A stretch of 64,000 nucleotides of DNA, taken from positions 62,001 through 126,000 of the forward strand of contig JAJDDN010000003.1 of the NCBI GenBank assembly GCA_029260295.1. The letters are read 5' to 3'. Position numbers and translations under genes: made by a program. Within the stretch, counting starts at the first letter, position 1, and each line of letters opens with the position of its first letter. The notes beneath the pieces were generated by a model that was not told the origin of the DNA, searched no databases, and saw only the letters and a list, made by a program, of their open reading frames with translations. Source of the stretch: Phycisphaerales bacterium (lineage in GTDB: Bacteria; Planctomycetota; Phycisphaerae; Phycisphaerales; UBA1924). Below are positions 28,179 through 37,394 of the stretch, one piece after another.

Positions 28179-29342
28179 ATGAGCGACAACCGTACCGATC
28201 TTGCCAACCAGGCCGCTGCTGCTATTGAACAGGAAATGCCTGTCATCCACGCCCTCGTGGGCTTCGATGGCTTTATCGATTCAATCATCCATGTCGTCAA
28301 CCAACGCCATTCCATGGCCCCCGACGACTACGACCGGATCAAAACCATCCCTGAGTTCGCCGCCCGCTGCGGGGCTGCTGCCAACAAGAGCGCAAACCTC
28401 GAAATGGTCGTGCAAGATGTCCGCTTCGGAGGCAACGGCCCGCTGCTCTCAAGCGCTCTTGGATCGCTCGGCGCGTCGGTCACCTACATCGGAGCAGTCG
28501 CGCTGCAGGACGACTGGAACCGCGTTGATCCGATCTACAAACCATTCGTCAACCGCTGCGATCGGGTGATTCCGATCTGCCCACCCGGGCTCACCGACGC
28601 CCTCGAGTTCGAGGACGGCAAGATCATGCTCGGCAAGCCTGAGAATGTTCAGCGCGTCACCTGGGACCTCATCAAACAAACCCTCGGCCTCGAAACATTG
28701 ATTGAAATGTTCGAGAAGGTCACACTAATCTCCGTCGTCAACTGGACCCTCGTCGCAGGCGTCGAGGGAATCTGGGAAGGCCTCTGCACTGACATCTTCC
28801 CGAAACTCTCCGCCAACCCCGCCCGCCGAATGTTCCTTGATCTCTCCGACCCCGCCAAGCGGACCGATGCGGATATTGCCCGCGCGATGGGACTGATCCA
28901 GAATCTCCAAAGACATATCCCGGTAACCCTCGGCCTCAATCTCGCCGAGAGCGGGCGGATCGCCAAGGTGATCGGGATCGAGGTCTATGACGACGAGCAC
29001 AACCAGACCTTGGCGGCAATGGTCCCCCAAGCCGCGATCCGCATCCGCGAAAAACTGGGTTTGTCGTGCATCGTGATACACCAGCACACCGGCGCGGGGG
29101 CCGCTGACGACCAAGGCGACTCTGGATGGTTCGCGGGCCCCTACACCCGCAAGCCTCGGATCTCGACGGGGGCGGGCGATCACTTCGGCGGAGGCTTCAG
29201 CTTCGCGCAGAACGCCGGGCTGAATCTGGGGGAATGTTTGGCAGCCGCCTGCGGCGTCGCCGGCGCGTATGTCCGAGACGCCCAATCACCGAGCAAGGAG
29301 CGGCTCATCGAGTTCCTCCGAGACCTGCCGGCACCGGAATAA
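28179..29342 (+). CDS. PfkB-family carbohydrate kinase
   Basis: 387 residues of the ribokinase/PfkB superfamily. The N-terminus carries ALVGFDGFIDSIIHVV, then the GGNGPLLSSALGSLGASVTYIGAV stretch that replaces the usual GG-GxxxNxA signature; the C-terminus has the ATP-binding and base-containing STGAGDHFGGGFSFA with the catalytic Asp. The central part (VNWTLVAGVEGIWEGL, RMFLDLSDPAKRT) is characteristic of a poorly studied subgroup, so the sugar or nucleoside substrate is not known. The start follows TATGCT by 6 nt. Confidence 0.88.
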   Translation: MSDNRTDLANQAAAAIEQEMPVIHALVGFDGFIDSIIHVVNQRHSMAPDDYDRIKTIPEFAARCGAAANKSANLEMVVQDVRFGGNGPLLSSALGSLGASVTYIGAVALQDDWNRVDPIYKPFVNRCDRVIPICPPGLTDALEFEDGKIMLGKPENVQRVTWDLIKQTLGLETLIEMFEKVTLISVVNWTLVAGVEGIWEGLCTDIFPKLSANPARRMFLDLSDPAKRTDADIARAMGLIQNLQRHIPVTLGLNLAESGRIAKVIGIEVYDDEHNQTLAAMVPQAAIRIREKLGLSCIVIHQHTGAGAADDQGDSGWFAGPYTRKPRISTGAGDHFGGGFSFAQNAGLNLGECLAAACGVAGAYVRDAQSPSKERLIEFLRDLPAPE

Positions 29343-29369
29343 ACAGCTCTTCGAGCCTACCGTCCACCC

Positions 29370-30926
29370 ATGGCTCCCAAAAAACCACAATCCTACCTCG
29401 CAGAAGCGCAGGCACTCGAACAGTCCGGCGATGTCGCCGGAGCAGTCAAACTCTACAAGAGCTTCATCTCAAAGCACCGTACCCATCCCAATGCACTCAA
29501 GGTTCGAATCCGCACCGCGCAGCTCTGCGTTATGCAGGGGGCTCATGACGAAGCGATTAAACTCATCGAGCACTCGGGCGGCGCCGGGCAGAACAATCTA
29601 ATCATGATGTACACGCTCGCCCAGGCGTGCGCCTACGCGGGACGGCTCAAAGACGCCCATGCCGCGCTCGAACTCACGCTCAAGATCGACCCCGACTACC
29701 CACCCGCGATTGCAAGACTGGCAACAATCATGCAGTACGAAGGACTCAAGGATGAGTCCCTCGCGGTCATCGACGACGCATATGCCCGCGGGATCGACGC
29801 GTGGGATATTGATCACACACTGGGCGAGCTGGCACCGAGAGCCGGCAGAGTTGATGAGGCCGCCGACCGTATACAGCGCAGGCTCACCGATTCAAAGATC
29901 AAAGGGGCCGCACGGATCGAGCTTGAATACATGTTCTCTAGCCTGCTCGAAAGGCAGAAAAAACACACCGAAGCATGGGAGTCCGCGGCACGGGCCAACG
30001 CGCTCAAAACCGAGGGCGGCATGGGCGGATACGCGATCAAAGGGGCCAAACAGCTCAAAACAAACACCAACATCAACAAATACAAAGAACGCGTTCTCAA
30101 CACCATGGAAATCTTCGATGTTGAGACGCTCAAGTCGCTTGAGCCCACCGATTCTGGTCCAGATAGCCGCCCGCAGATTCTTATGATTTCAGGCATGCCC
30201 CGCTCGGGCACCACGCTGCTTGAACAGATCCTCTCGGCCCACCCCCAATCAGAGAGCGCGGGCGAAGCCCCGTCACTCATGAAGGCGGCAGCGGATCTCA
30301 AAATGCGCCCAAATCCATCCCTGCAATCCCTCAAAAAACTTTCGATCATGAAGCGATCCAAAGCAGGGAAGCAGATACTTGATGAACTCCAAGACCTCTC
30401 AAAGAGTACTGATTATGTTGTCGATAAACATCCCAGCAACGACGAGCACATCGGATTGCTCGCGGCCATCGCGCCCGACGCCAGAATGATCATCACCCGG
30501 CGCGACCCGCGTGATATCGCTCTCTCGTGCTTCTTCCGAAACTTCGCACTCGGGCACGGCTGGACAAACAGCTTCGAATCCATCGTTGATATGCTTGAGA
30601 TCCGACTCCAGATGCATGACCACTGGCTTAAGGTCATCCCAGAGGGTGCACCCTGGCTCAAGATCTGCGTCGGGGATTACGAAGAGATTGTCAAAGATTC
30701 AGAGAACCAGAGCCGCAAACTTGTCGAGTTCGCTGGCCTCCCTTGGGACGATGCGTGTTTAAACTTCTCGGATCGAAAAAGAATCGTCCCCACGCTCCAG
30801 CCACATCAGGCATCACAAGGTGTGTACTCTGGTTCACTGGCCAAGTGGGTTCCGTACGCGGAATGCATGGGCAAATCGCTCGATCGCCTCAATGCGATCT
30901 GCGAGCGCCACGGCTACCCGGTTTGA
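29370..30926 (+). CDS. TPR-repeat sulfotransferase
   Basis: 518 residues. Residues ~1-230 form tetratricopeptide-like helices (AEAQALEQSGDVAGAVKLYK; LAQACAYAGRLKDAHAALEL). From residue ~270 a sulfotransferase domain: the PAPS 5'-phosphosulfate loop SGMPRSGTTLLEQILSAHP, the VDKHPSNDEHIG block, and the 3'-phosphate site MIITRRDPRDIALSCFF. The end GVYSGSLAKWVPY is typical of the family. It uses PAPS to sulfate an unknown acceptor, perhaps a polysaccharide or lipid. TACCGT box 6 nt before the ATG. It lies 27 nt after the kinase gene. Confidence 0.9.
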   Translation: MAPKKPQSYLAEAQALEQSGDVAGAVKLYKSFISKHRTHPNALKVRIRTAQLCVMQGAHDEAIKLIEHSGGAGQNNLIMMYTLAQACAYAGRLKDAHAALELTLKIDPDYPPAIARLATIMQYEGLKDESLAVIDDAYARGIDAWDIDHTLGELAPRAGRVDEAADRIQRRLTDSKIKGAARIELEYMFSSLLERQKKHTEAWESAARANALKTEGGMGGYAIKGAKQLKTNTNINKYKERVLNTMEIFDVETLKSLEPTDSGPDSRPQILMISGMPRSGTTLLEQILSAHPQSESAGEAPSLMKAAADLKMRPNPSLQSLKKLSIMKRSKAGKQILDELQDLSKSTDYVVDKHPSNDEHIGLLAAIAPDARMIITRRDPRDIALSCFFRNFALGHGWTNSFESIVDMLEIRLQMHDHWLKVIPEGAPWLKICVGDYEEIVKDSENQSRKLVEFAGLPWDDACLNFSDRKRIVPTLQPHQASQGVYSGSLAKWVPYAECMGKSLDRLNAICERHGYPV

Positions 30927-30927
30927 G

Positions 30928-31629
30928 TTACGAACCGATCGGACGATTAAGATGCTCGATGGAGCCATCTTCTTTTTCAATGAGGATTGTGTCGGCCTCG
31001 TCGATGAACAAGCCATGATCAATCACACCCGGGATATCGTTGAGCCCCATCGCCAGTTCGGGCAGATCTTCGAGCCCGTTGATGGTCGCATCGAGCACCA
31101 GATTCCCGTTGTCGGTCAGGAACAATCGCCCGTCCATGTCCTGACGAATCACGCCGTTGATACCGATATGACGGAGTGCTTTGCGTGTCGAGGCAACGCC
31201 GTAAGCCATGATCGCGATGGGGAGCGGGCTGCTCACGCCAACTTGCGCCTCGGCAACTTTCTTCTCGCCAACCATAAAGATGGTCCGCTTGGACGCCCAG
31301 CACAGGATCCGCTCGCGGGTCATCGCCCCGCGTGATCCTTTGAGCACCACCATCGACCGGTCCACCTCATCGGCGCCGTCGATCAGCACATCGATCTCTT
31401 CGAGCATCGCAAAGTCGATGATCTTGAGCCCCAGTGATCTCCCCAGATCCTCGGCTCTTTCAGATGCCGCGACGCAGTTGATATCAAGGCCCTCATCAAC
31501 CACCCGCTGGGCCAGCGCATGAATACCGCGAGCAGCGGTCAGCCCAGCACCAAGCCCGACGGTCATACCGGAGACAATCTCGGAGACGGCCGCGGTGGCC
31601 ATGACATCGGCTGTTTGTTGATTACTCAA
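30928..31629 (-). CDS. rpiA: ribose-5-phosphate isomerase A
   Basis: About 233 residues. Interconverts ribulose-5-P and ribose-5-P. Motifs: TVGLGAGLTAARGIHAL (phosphate loop), VLIDGADEVDRSMVVLKGSRGAMTRERI with the catalytic acid region, MVGEKKVAEAQVG, and DNGNLVLDATI near the C-terminus. The usual VGTGSTA is VGLGAGLTA here. The best start is TTG at 31629 with AAGGGA five bases upstream, overlapping the ALDH stop by 8 nt (TTGAGTAA); ATG 31659 further inside the ALDH gene is the alternative. The long open frame further upstream is noise. The gene is convergent with the TPR-sulfotransferase gene (1 nt between stop codons). Confidence 0.92.
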   Translation of the reverse strand: MSNQQTADVMATAAVSEIVSGMTVGLGAGLTAARGIHALAQRVVDEGLDINCVAASERAEDLGRSLGLKIIDFAMLEEIDVLIDGADEVDRSMVVLKGSRGAMTRERILCWASKRTIFMVGEKKVAEAQVGVSSPLPIAIMAYGVASTRKALRHIGINGVIRQDMDGRLFLTDNGNLVLDATINGLEDLPELAMGLNDIPGVIDHGLFIDEADTILIEKEDGSIEHLNRPIGS

Positions 31630-33187
31630 AGCGGATCCCTTGTGCAAGTGTAAGCTCATCACCATAGTTGATTGTACAGGTCTGGCGGCGCATGTACACC
31701 TTCCAAGCATCAGAACCTGACTCCCGTCCCCCGCCCGTGTCTTTCTCGCCACCAAACGCCCCACCAATCTCAGCCCCAGAGGTCCCAAGATTGATATTGG
31801 CGATCCCGCAGTCCGAACCCGCACCCGTCGGAGCCAAGAACCGCTGAGCCGCGTTGGACGATCCCGTAAAGATCGCACTGCTGAGCCCCTGAACCACACT
31901 GTTCTGCATGTCGATTGCTTCATCGAGCGTCTTGTAAGTGAACACATACAAGATCGGTGCAAAGGTTTCTTCGTACGCCATCGGGAGTTCGTTGGATGCC
32001 GGAGCCCGGATAATCGTCGGTTTAACAAAGTGACCGCCGCTGAGTTCCCCGCCCAGATCAACCCGCGTCCCGCCAGTCAGCAGCGTCCCGCCCTGCTTAA
32101 CGGCCTCGCTCACCGCGTTCTCGTACTGCTGGACTGACGATTCGTTAATCAACGGCCCCATCAGCACCGATTCATCCAGCGGATCACCAATATTGACTGT
32201 TTCGTACGCCTTGACGAGCTTGGCGGTAAACGCATCGGCGATGGATTCATGAATAATCAATCGACGCGTTGAGGTACACCGCTGCCCGGCGGTCCCGACA
32301 GCCCCGAAGACCGTTGATTTGAGTGCCAGATCCAGATTCGCGTCGGGCTCAATGATGACCGCGTTGTTGCCGCCCAGTTCGAGCAGGCATTTGCCCAATC
32401 GACCCGCGACAACCGCGCCGACCCGCCGGCCCATCCCGCACGATCCAGTCGCGCTAATAAGCGGATAGCGTTTATCCGCGATCATCGTCTCGCCAACCAC
32501 ATCATCGGTCCCGATGACAAGCTGGAAGATATTCTCAAAGCCCATCTCCGCAGCGATCTTCTCGCCGATCATGCTCGTCGCGATCGCCGTCAGCGGCGCG
32601 AGCAGTGACGGCTTCCAAACAGTCGTGTCGCCCGCGATTGCTGCGAGCATCGCGTTCCAGCCCCACACAGCGTTGGGGAAGTTAAAGGCGGTAATCACGC
32701 CAACGGGACCCAGCGGGAGCCATTGTTCTTTCATGGTGTGTTCGGGACGCTCTGATGGCATCGTGATCCCGCACAACTGACGCGACATGCCCACCGCATA
32801 ATCTGCGATATCAATCGTCTCCTGAACCTCGCCAATCCCCTCGGCCTTGATCTTGCCCATCTCCAGCGACAACAACGAACCGAGGTCTTCGAGCACCGTC
32901 CGGTACTCGTTTCCGATCCGCCGGACCAGCTCGCCACGCAGAGGGGCGGGAACCTTCCGGAAAGTCTTGAATGCCTCAGCGGACTTGGCGGTGGTCGCTT
33001 CGTAGGAGGCCGCGTCGTCGAGCTTGACGCCCGCGAGGGGCAACCCGGTCGACGGATTCCGCACAACGATGATGCCGTCGGCTTCGGGGGTTTCGTTCCC
33101 GGTGATATCCATCACCACGCGTGGGTGGTCGGCCAGGCCGAGCTTGATGAGGAGTGGATGCGGCTGTGTTGTCGTGGTATTTGTCAT
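31622..33187 (-). CDS. aldehyde dehydrogenase, ALDH7/aminoadipate-semialdehyde type
   Basis: 521 residues. NAD(P)+-dependent aldehyde dehydrogenase. Motifs: GPVGVITAFNFPNAVWGWNAM, ATGSCGMGRRVG (cofactor loop), LLELGGNNAVIIEPDA with the general-base Glu, and catalytic Cys in GTAGQRCTSTRRLI. The C-terminus (GGRESGSDAWKVYMRRQTCTINYG) is the signature of the ALDH7 clade, whose members oxidise alpha-aminoadipate semialdehyde or betaine-type aldehydes; which applies here is unknown. Start taken at the ATG encoding MTNTTTTQPH; an upstream open frame to 33370 lacks family sequence. Confidence 0.92.
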   Translation of the reverse strand: MTNTTTTQPHPLLIKLGLADHPRVVMDITGNETPEADGIIVVRNPSTGLPLAGVKLDDAASYEATTAKSAEAFKTFRKVPAPLRGELVRRIGNEYRTVLEDLGSLLSLEMGKIKAEGIGEVQETIDIADYAVGMSRQLCGITMPSERPEHTMKEQWLPLGPVGVITAFNFPNAVWGWNAMLAAIAGDTTVWKPSLLAPLTAIATSMIGEKIAAEMGFENIFQLVIGTDDVVGETMIADKRYPLISATGSCGMGRRVGAVVAGRLGKCLLELGGNNAVIIEPDANLDLALKSTVFGAVGTAGQRCTSTRRLIIHESIADAFTAKLVKAYETVNIGDPLDESVLMGPLINESSVQQYENAVSEAVKQGGTLLTGGTRVDLGGELSGGHFVKPTIIRAPASNELPMAYEETFAPILYVFTYKTLDEAIDMQNSVVQGLSSAIFTGSSNAAQRFLAPTGAGSDCGIANINLGTSGAEIGGAFGGEKDTGGGRESGSDAWKVYMRRQTCTINYGDELTLAQGIRFE

Positions 33188-33273
33188 TGGGTGAGGATAT
33201 ACAGGAAAGCAACTCCAAGCACGAATCCCCCTGTAAACAAGGCAGTTCATTCCTCGAATGCATATGCTCGTTT

Positions 33274-34929
33274 GTGACCACAAACGATGGATCAAAGCCA
33301 GCACCCAAACGCCCCCCCAAAGGACACCCGACACTGGCGATGCCTGTCGCTCATCTGCTCGCGCTGGCACCGCTCGATGTCTGGCTCAGGATGCTCCGGG
33401 GCACGCTTCCTCATCCACGCTACTGGCTCCGCCTGCTCGGGATCGGATTCACGAGTCTGATCGGAACAATCTGGTCGCTCCCCGAACGGATCATCTTCGG
33501 GATCTGCTGGTCGGGGTTCAAGAAAGACAATGAACGATTGGATCACCCGCCCGGGGTCTTGGTCATCATTGGTTACTATCGCTCAGGCACCACCCACGCC
33601 CACAACCTCATTGCATGCGATCCAGATTCCATCACGCCACGCTGGTACCAGTCGCTCATGGGCCAAGGATTCTCGATGAGCTGGGCCGTCACTCGGTTCC
33701 TCCTTGTCCCGTTCCTCGGCTCATCACGCCCGCAAGACGGCGTCGGGTTCGGACCGCTCTGGCCCGGCGAAGACGACTTTGCACTCGCCGGATGGGGCCA
33801 CTGCTCAACGCTTCCCGGCCGGTTGATCTTCCCCAGCCGGTGGGACCAATGGCGGAAGTGGAACACCCTCGAAGAATGCACAGACGCCGAGCGTGCCCGC
33901 TGGCGCAGAACCCTCGCAGGCTTCGCATGGAAAATCACCCGCAGACATCCAGACCGGATGCTCGTCCTCAAATCACCAAACCACGGCGCCCACATCACTG
34001 AACTGGTCAAAGTCTTCGGCGACCATGTCCGCTTCCTCCATGTGGCGCGCGATCCAAACAAAGTCATCGAGTCCAACATCCGCATGCACGACGCCCTCTC
34101 GTCTCACCTGCTCGATAAATCGCTCGACGCAACAACACTCCGAGCCCGGATCGTTGAAGAGTATCTCGAAATCGAAACTGCAACTATCAACCAAGCCCAG
34201 TCCCTCGACGAGGGCCGAATCGCATTCATCACACACGAGAACCTCATCGCCGACCCAATCGGACAGCTCAGCAAAAGCTTTGAATCGCTCGGGATCGGAT
34301 TCAGCGATACACATCAAGATTCAATCTCTAACTATCTCAGCGACCTGGGCACCTACCAACGCCCGCCGCACACCCCCATCGACCTGGGAACACCGAGCAA
34401 CTCCGAACCTGAATCCATCGAGCAACTCCGATCCCTCCGCCCAACCCAAAGCTTGGCCGCGACCGTTGCGATCCCAAACCCCGCTCACCCGAGCCCCCCG
34501 CCCCGGACCGGATCAGGGATTCTGATTGCAATTGGGACAGCCATCGCATGGGGGCTGCTCTGGATCGGGCTCATCTGGATCATCAAACTATCCTTCCCAG
34601 ACTACCGACCGCGCCTCGATCAGCTCGTCTGGATCGGTGGCTCGGTGATCGGACTCATCTCGATCCGTGCTGCCGGTGGAGGATCCAAGCCCCTCGGCAT
34701 CGCCGCGGCCACCCTAACACTCCTCATCTTTATCAGCGTCTCGTTCCCCATCACCGTCATCAACTGGCACTTCGCCCAGAACGGGAGCACGCAAGACTTC
34801 CTCTACCACAACGGGAAGGGTGCTCTCCACGGGCTGACCGCCCCGTCCTCGATTGTCTACGCCATTTTGGGTATGCTCACCGCATGGAGGCACGCCTCCC
34901 AAACAGGCCCAAGGGCTCCGGGCACATAA
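33274..34929 (+). CDS. membrane-associated sulfotransferase with C-terminal helices
   Basis: About 551 residues. After an amphipathic/hydrophobic N-terminus (VAHLLALAPLDVWLRML; LRLLGIGFTSLIGTIW) comes a sulfotransferase domain: P-loop-like VLVIIGYYRSGTTHAHNLI, LVLKSPNHGAHITELVKVFG and VRFLHVARDPNKVIESNI. A proline-rich linker (PNPAHPSPPPRTGSG) leads to four transmembrane helices (ILIAIGTAIAWGLLWIGLIWII etc.), an unusual tail for this family. Start choice: GTG 33274 has TATGCT 5 nt upstream (leaderless pattern); ATG 33340 is the conservative alternative. Divergent from the ALDH gene. Confidence 0.8.
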   Translation: MTTNDGSKPAPKRPPKGHPTLAMPVAHLLALAPLDVWLRMLRGTLPHPRYWLRLLGIGFTSLIGTIWSLPERIIFGICWSGFKKDNERLDHPPGVLVIIGYYRSGTTHAHNLIACDPDSITPRWYQSLMGQGFSMSWAVTRFLLVPFLGSSRPQDGVGFGPLWPGEDDFALAGWGHCSTLPGRLIFPSRWDQWRKWNTLEECTDAERARWRRTLAGFAWKITRRHPDRMLVLKSPNHGAHITELVKVFGDHVRFLHVARDPNKVIESNIRMHDALSSHLLDKSLDATTLRARIVEEYLEIETATINQAQSLDEGRIAFITHENLIADPIGQLSKSFESLGIGFSDTHQDSISNYLSDLGTYQRPPHTPIDLGTPSNSEPESIEQLRSLRPTQSLAATVAIPNPAHPSPPPRTGSGILIAIGTAIAWGLLWIGLIWIIKLSFPDYRPRLDQLVWIGGSVIGLISIRAAGGGSKPLGIAAATLTLLIFISVSFPITVINWHFAQNGSTQDFLYHNGKGALHGLTAPSSIVYAILGMLTAWRHASQTGPRAPGT

Positions 34930-34944
34930 CTCCCTCAGATTGGG

Positions 34945-34950
34945 TACAGT
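34945..34950 (+). promoter_or_regulatory. -10 box for leaderless crcB
   Basis: TACAGT, AGATC, ATG. Only 26 nt separate crcB from the sulfotransferase stop, leaving no room for a fluoride riboswitch. Confidence 0.4.
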
Positions 34951-34955
34951 AGATC

Positions 34956-35378
34956 ATGCTCAAACTCATGCTTGTATTTCTTGGTGGCGGGCTCGGATCC
35001 GTCGCCCGCTTCGGGATCGGCCAACTCGTCGCTCGATACACCCCCACCGATCTTGAACCACGGCACTGGCTCGATCTCTACCCGCTGGCCACCATGCTCG
35101 TCAATCTCATCGGCTGCGCCATCATCGGCGGCGCCTGGGCGTGGGCCATCGCCCGCGGGCAACAATCCTCTCCAGCGATGATCTTCCTCATCGTCGGCGT
35201 CCTCGGCGGATTCACCACCTTCTCGTCCTTCGGATGGGAAACCATCGAACTCATCCAGAACCAACGCATCGGCATGGCGACCGTCTATGTCCTGATGTCG
35301 CTCACCCTCGGGCTCCTCGGAGTCTTGGGCGGCTACACCATCGGGACCGCCGCATTCGCAACAGGAACACCCTCATGA
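34956..35378 (+). CDS. crcB: fluoride channel CrcB/Fluc
   Basis: 140 residues, four membrane helices. Fluoride exporter. Family motifs: GGGLGSVARFG at the N-terminus, the conserved Asn in MLVNLIGCAIIGG, and the VGVLGGFTTFSSFGWE segment that lines the fluoride path with Phe and Thr. The stop overlaps the start of sixA (ATGA). No riboswitch precedes it. Confidence 0.93.
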   Translation: MLKLMLVFLGGGLGSVARFGIGQLVARYTPTDLEPRHWLDLYPLATMLVNLIGCAIIGGAWAWAIARGQQSSPAMIFLIVGVLGGFTTFSSFGWETIELIQNQRIGMATVYVLMSLTLGLLGVLGGYTIGTAAFATGTPS

Positions 35379-35854
35379 TCGTCTACCTCATCCGTCATGG
35401 TCAGGCCGAGAATCAGTCTGACTCGGGCAGAGATGCCGACCGCAACCTGACCGACCTCGGACACCGCCAAGCCCAAGCGATCGCGATGTTCTTAGCCGAT
35501 CCTGATTCCGAATCACCGGTCCGGGTCTTGGCTTCGCCGTACTCAAGAACACAGCAAACCGCCTCGGCGATCTGGAATGCGATGGATCATCCCAAGCAAT
35601 CCGAAGAACGACTCGCGGCCCACAAATCCGTCCCCGACATTCTCGAGGTCATCACCGATACCCCCGTCCCCGTTCTTGCGGTCATCTCCCACAACCCCAT
35701 CATCAGCCGCACGGCCGATGTCCTTTCCGCCGGCCCCGCAGCCCCGAACCTCTACTCGATGCAACCCGGCCAGCTCATCGCCCTCAAGATCGACCAGTCC
35801 AATCCACTGGGATCTGCCCAGCTCATCACCCAGTTCCGCCTCAACGATTCATAG
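35375..35854 (+). CDS. sixA: phosphohistidine phosphatase, SixA type
   Basis: 159 residues of the histidine phosphatase superfamily. Catalytic RHG motif in YLIRHGQAE at the N-terminus; NLTDLGHRQAQAIAMFL; VLASPYSRTQQTA; and the second catalytic His in AVISHNPIISRTADVL. Single small domain without extra modules, like SixA that dephosphorylates HPt domains or PTS proteins. ATGA overlap with crcB shows co-transcription. Confidence 0.88.
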   Translation: MIVYLIRHGQAENQSDSGRDADRNLTDLGHRQAQAIAMFLADPDSESPVRVLASPYSRTQQTASAIWNAMDHPKQSEERLAAHKSVPDILEVITDTPVPVLAVISHNPIISRTADVLSAGPAAPNLYSMQPGQLIALKIDQSNPLGSAQLITQFRLNDS

Positions 35855-35856
35855 CA

Positions 35857-35962
35857 GGGTGCCACTACTCGCCGTCTTCGGCGCAGTAGTGTCTTGAACT
35901 AACCATGAGTTTTTGAATAAACGAAGACACTACTGCGCATAAGAATGCGAGTAGTGGCACCC
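35857..35962. repeat. dispersed cloverleaf-like palindromic element, copy E
   Basis: Arms GGGTGCCA / TGGCACCC. Left hairpin CACTACT-CGCCG-TCTT-CGGCG-AGTAGTG; right hairpin CACTACT-CGCAT-AAGA-ATGCG-AGTAGTG. The inner stem changed CGCCG/CGGCG to CGCAT/ATGCG with pairing kept, and the TCTT and AAGA loops stay complementary. Sits exactly between two convergent genes, so it may also end transcription from both sides. Confidence 0.88.
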
Positions 35963-35964
35963 GG

Positions 35965-37317
35965 TCAAGGAGTCTGACCGGGCTCGATCACTTGCTTTCT
36001 GATCCATCGTTCGATCTTGGGCGTCTGCAAGGGCAGAGCCGCGAATATCAGCTCGTGACCAACCGGATACACCCACCGTTCGGGCCTCCCCAACGCTTCA
36101 TGCAACGCATCGCCCGTCGATGCCGGCACCGCCTTATCGCTGCTCCCGTGGAGCATCAGCATCGGTACGCCTTGCATGGACTCGGCGGTGTGCAGCGAAT
36201 CGAGCTTCGACATCGCAAGGTACAAACCAACAAGTTCCTTGAGCTGTTTCTTCTCCGGCTTCTGGACATCGGGCTTCTCAGGATCCGCATCAAGATCCAG
36301 CGCATCAATCCACTTGGCGTAGTTGGATCGCGTGTTGATCTCTAAAAAATTCCCGCCGCCCGCGACCATGACCCCCGCGCTGTACAACGACGGATCAAAC
36401 GAGTACACACTCGGAAGGATCATCGCCCCGCCCGACATCCCAACAAGCACCACGGGCTTGCTCGCATTCTCTGGGAAGCGGTCATGGACAAATCCTATCG
36501 CCGCCGACGACGCGTACGCGGCTTCAGCGGTTCGCGTGTCAAACATCTCAGCGATCTGTTTAGCGACCTGCGCCTCAGACCCCGCTTCCACGGAATATTC
36601 AGTCCGCTGTGTAAACCTCGATGGATGCGAGAGCATCCGAAGCACCGACCACCCCTTAGAACGGAAATACCGCTCGACCCCATCAATCACCGGCTCGGGA
36701 GTCCCGAACATCCCTGGCATCAATACAATCGTCCCGATCGACTCCTTCTCCCCCCGCGGCTCGCGATAGGTGAACCAGGTCCGCTCGAGTTCAATCTGTT
36801 CTTCATACTCCTGGCCAGTCTGAATGAACCCGGTCAACTGCGCGCTGATGAACTTGAAAAACAGATCTGGCTCACCGTCTTTATTCTTCTTGGGTCCTTC
36901 ACCATCAACCGGTGGCTGATGCACAAACAAATAACACCCCGGCCCCTCGGCCTGGAACTTGTACGGATAATCGACCCCCATCCCCTTGGCCAATCCCAAA
37001 GCATCGCTGTATTCCGTTTCCCCGGTTCGCAACCGATGGAACCGCGAAAGGTGGGCAGGGACGAGCTCAGAAACAGGATGATCAAGCTCGATAATCACTC
37101 CTGTTTGAACGCCGGCTGCTATTGAATCGGCCCCCCACCGCGATGGCCACATAGAAGGCACCGCAGTCTCGTCAACCGGCACAGAACCCGAATCAACGGT
37201 CTCGGTGGTCTCGGCAGCCATCGCCTGCGGGACCACCGATCTGGGATACACGCTCCGGCACCCCCAAGTCACACAGATAACCAAAGCCAGCGGTAATAAT
37301 CGTCCGATCAATCTCAT
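35965..37317 (-). CDS. alpha/beta-hydrolase lipoprotein
   Basis: 450 residues. Lipoprotein signal with Cys at the end of LALVICVTWGC. The hydrolase core is in the C-terminal two thirds: GTIVLMPGMFGTPEPV, nucleophile Ser in VVLVGMSGGAMIL (GxSxG), acid in MLMLHGSSDKAVPA and catalytic His in WVYPVGHELIFAAL. Strand-rich N-terminal part (residues 40-190) of unknown role. Likely an outer-membrane-anchored or periplasmic esterase/peptidase; substrate unknown. Start at ATG 37317, which has AAGGTGA upstream; the ATG five codons earlier lacks one. Confidence 0.88.
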   Translation of the reverse strand: MRLIGRLLPLALVICVTWGCRSVYPRSVVPQAMAAETTETVDSGSVPVDETAVPSMWPSRWGADSIAAGVQTGVIIELDHPVSELVPAHLSRFHRLRTGETEYSDALGLAKGMGVDYPYKFQAEGPGCYLFVHQPPVDGEGPKKNKDGEPDLFFKFISAQLTGFIQTGQEYEEQIELERTWFTYREPRGEKESIGTIVLMPGMFGTPEPVIDGVERYFRSKGWSVLRMLSHPSRFTQRTEYSVEAGSEAQVAKQIAEMFDTRTAEAAYASSAAIGFVHDRFPENASKPVVLVGMSGGAMILPSVYSFDPSLYSAGVMVAGGGNFLEINTRSNYAKWIDALDLDADPEKPDVQKPEKKQLKELVGLYLAMSKLDSLHTAESMQGVPMLMLHGSSDKAVPASTGDALHEALGRPERWVYPVGHELIFAALPLQTPKIERWIRKQVIEPGQTP

Positions 37318-37394
37318 TGAATCACCTTCCATAATCTCATCCCAACATCATACCGTAGATTGAGCATCCGCCTGACCTATCGTCCATCCAGCAC

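Noticed and set aside
31660-32061. Long N-terminal extension of RpiA
   Set aside because: The upstream frame is antisense-free noise inside the ALDH gene with no similarity to the family.
34930-34955. Fluoride riboswitch upstream of crcB
   Set aside because: Only 26 nt separate crcB from the previous stop codon, too short for the riboswitch.
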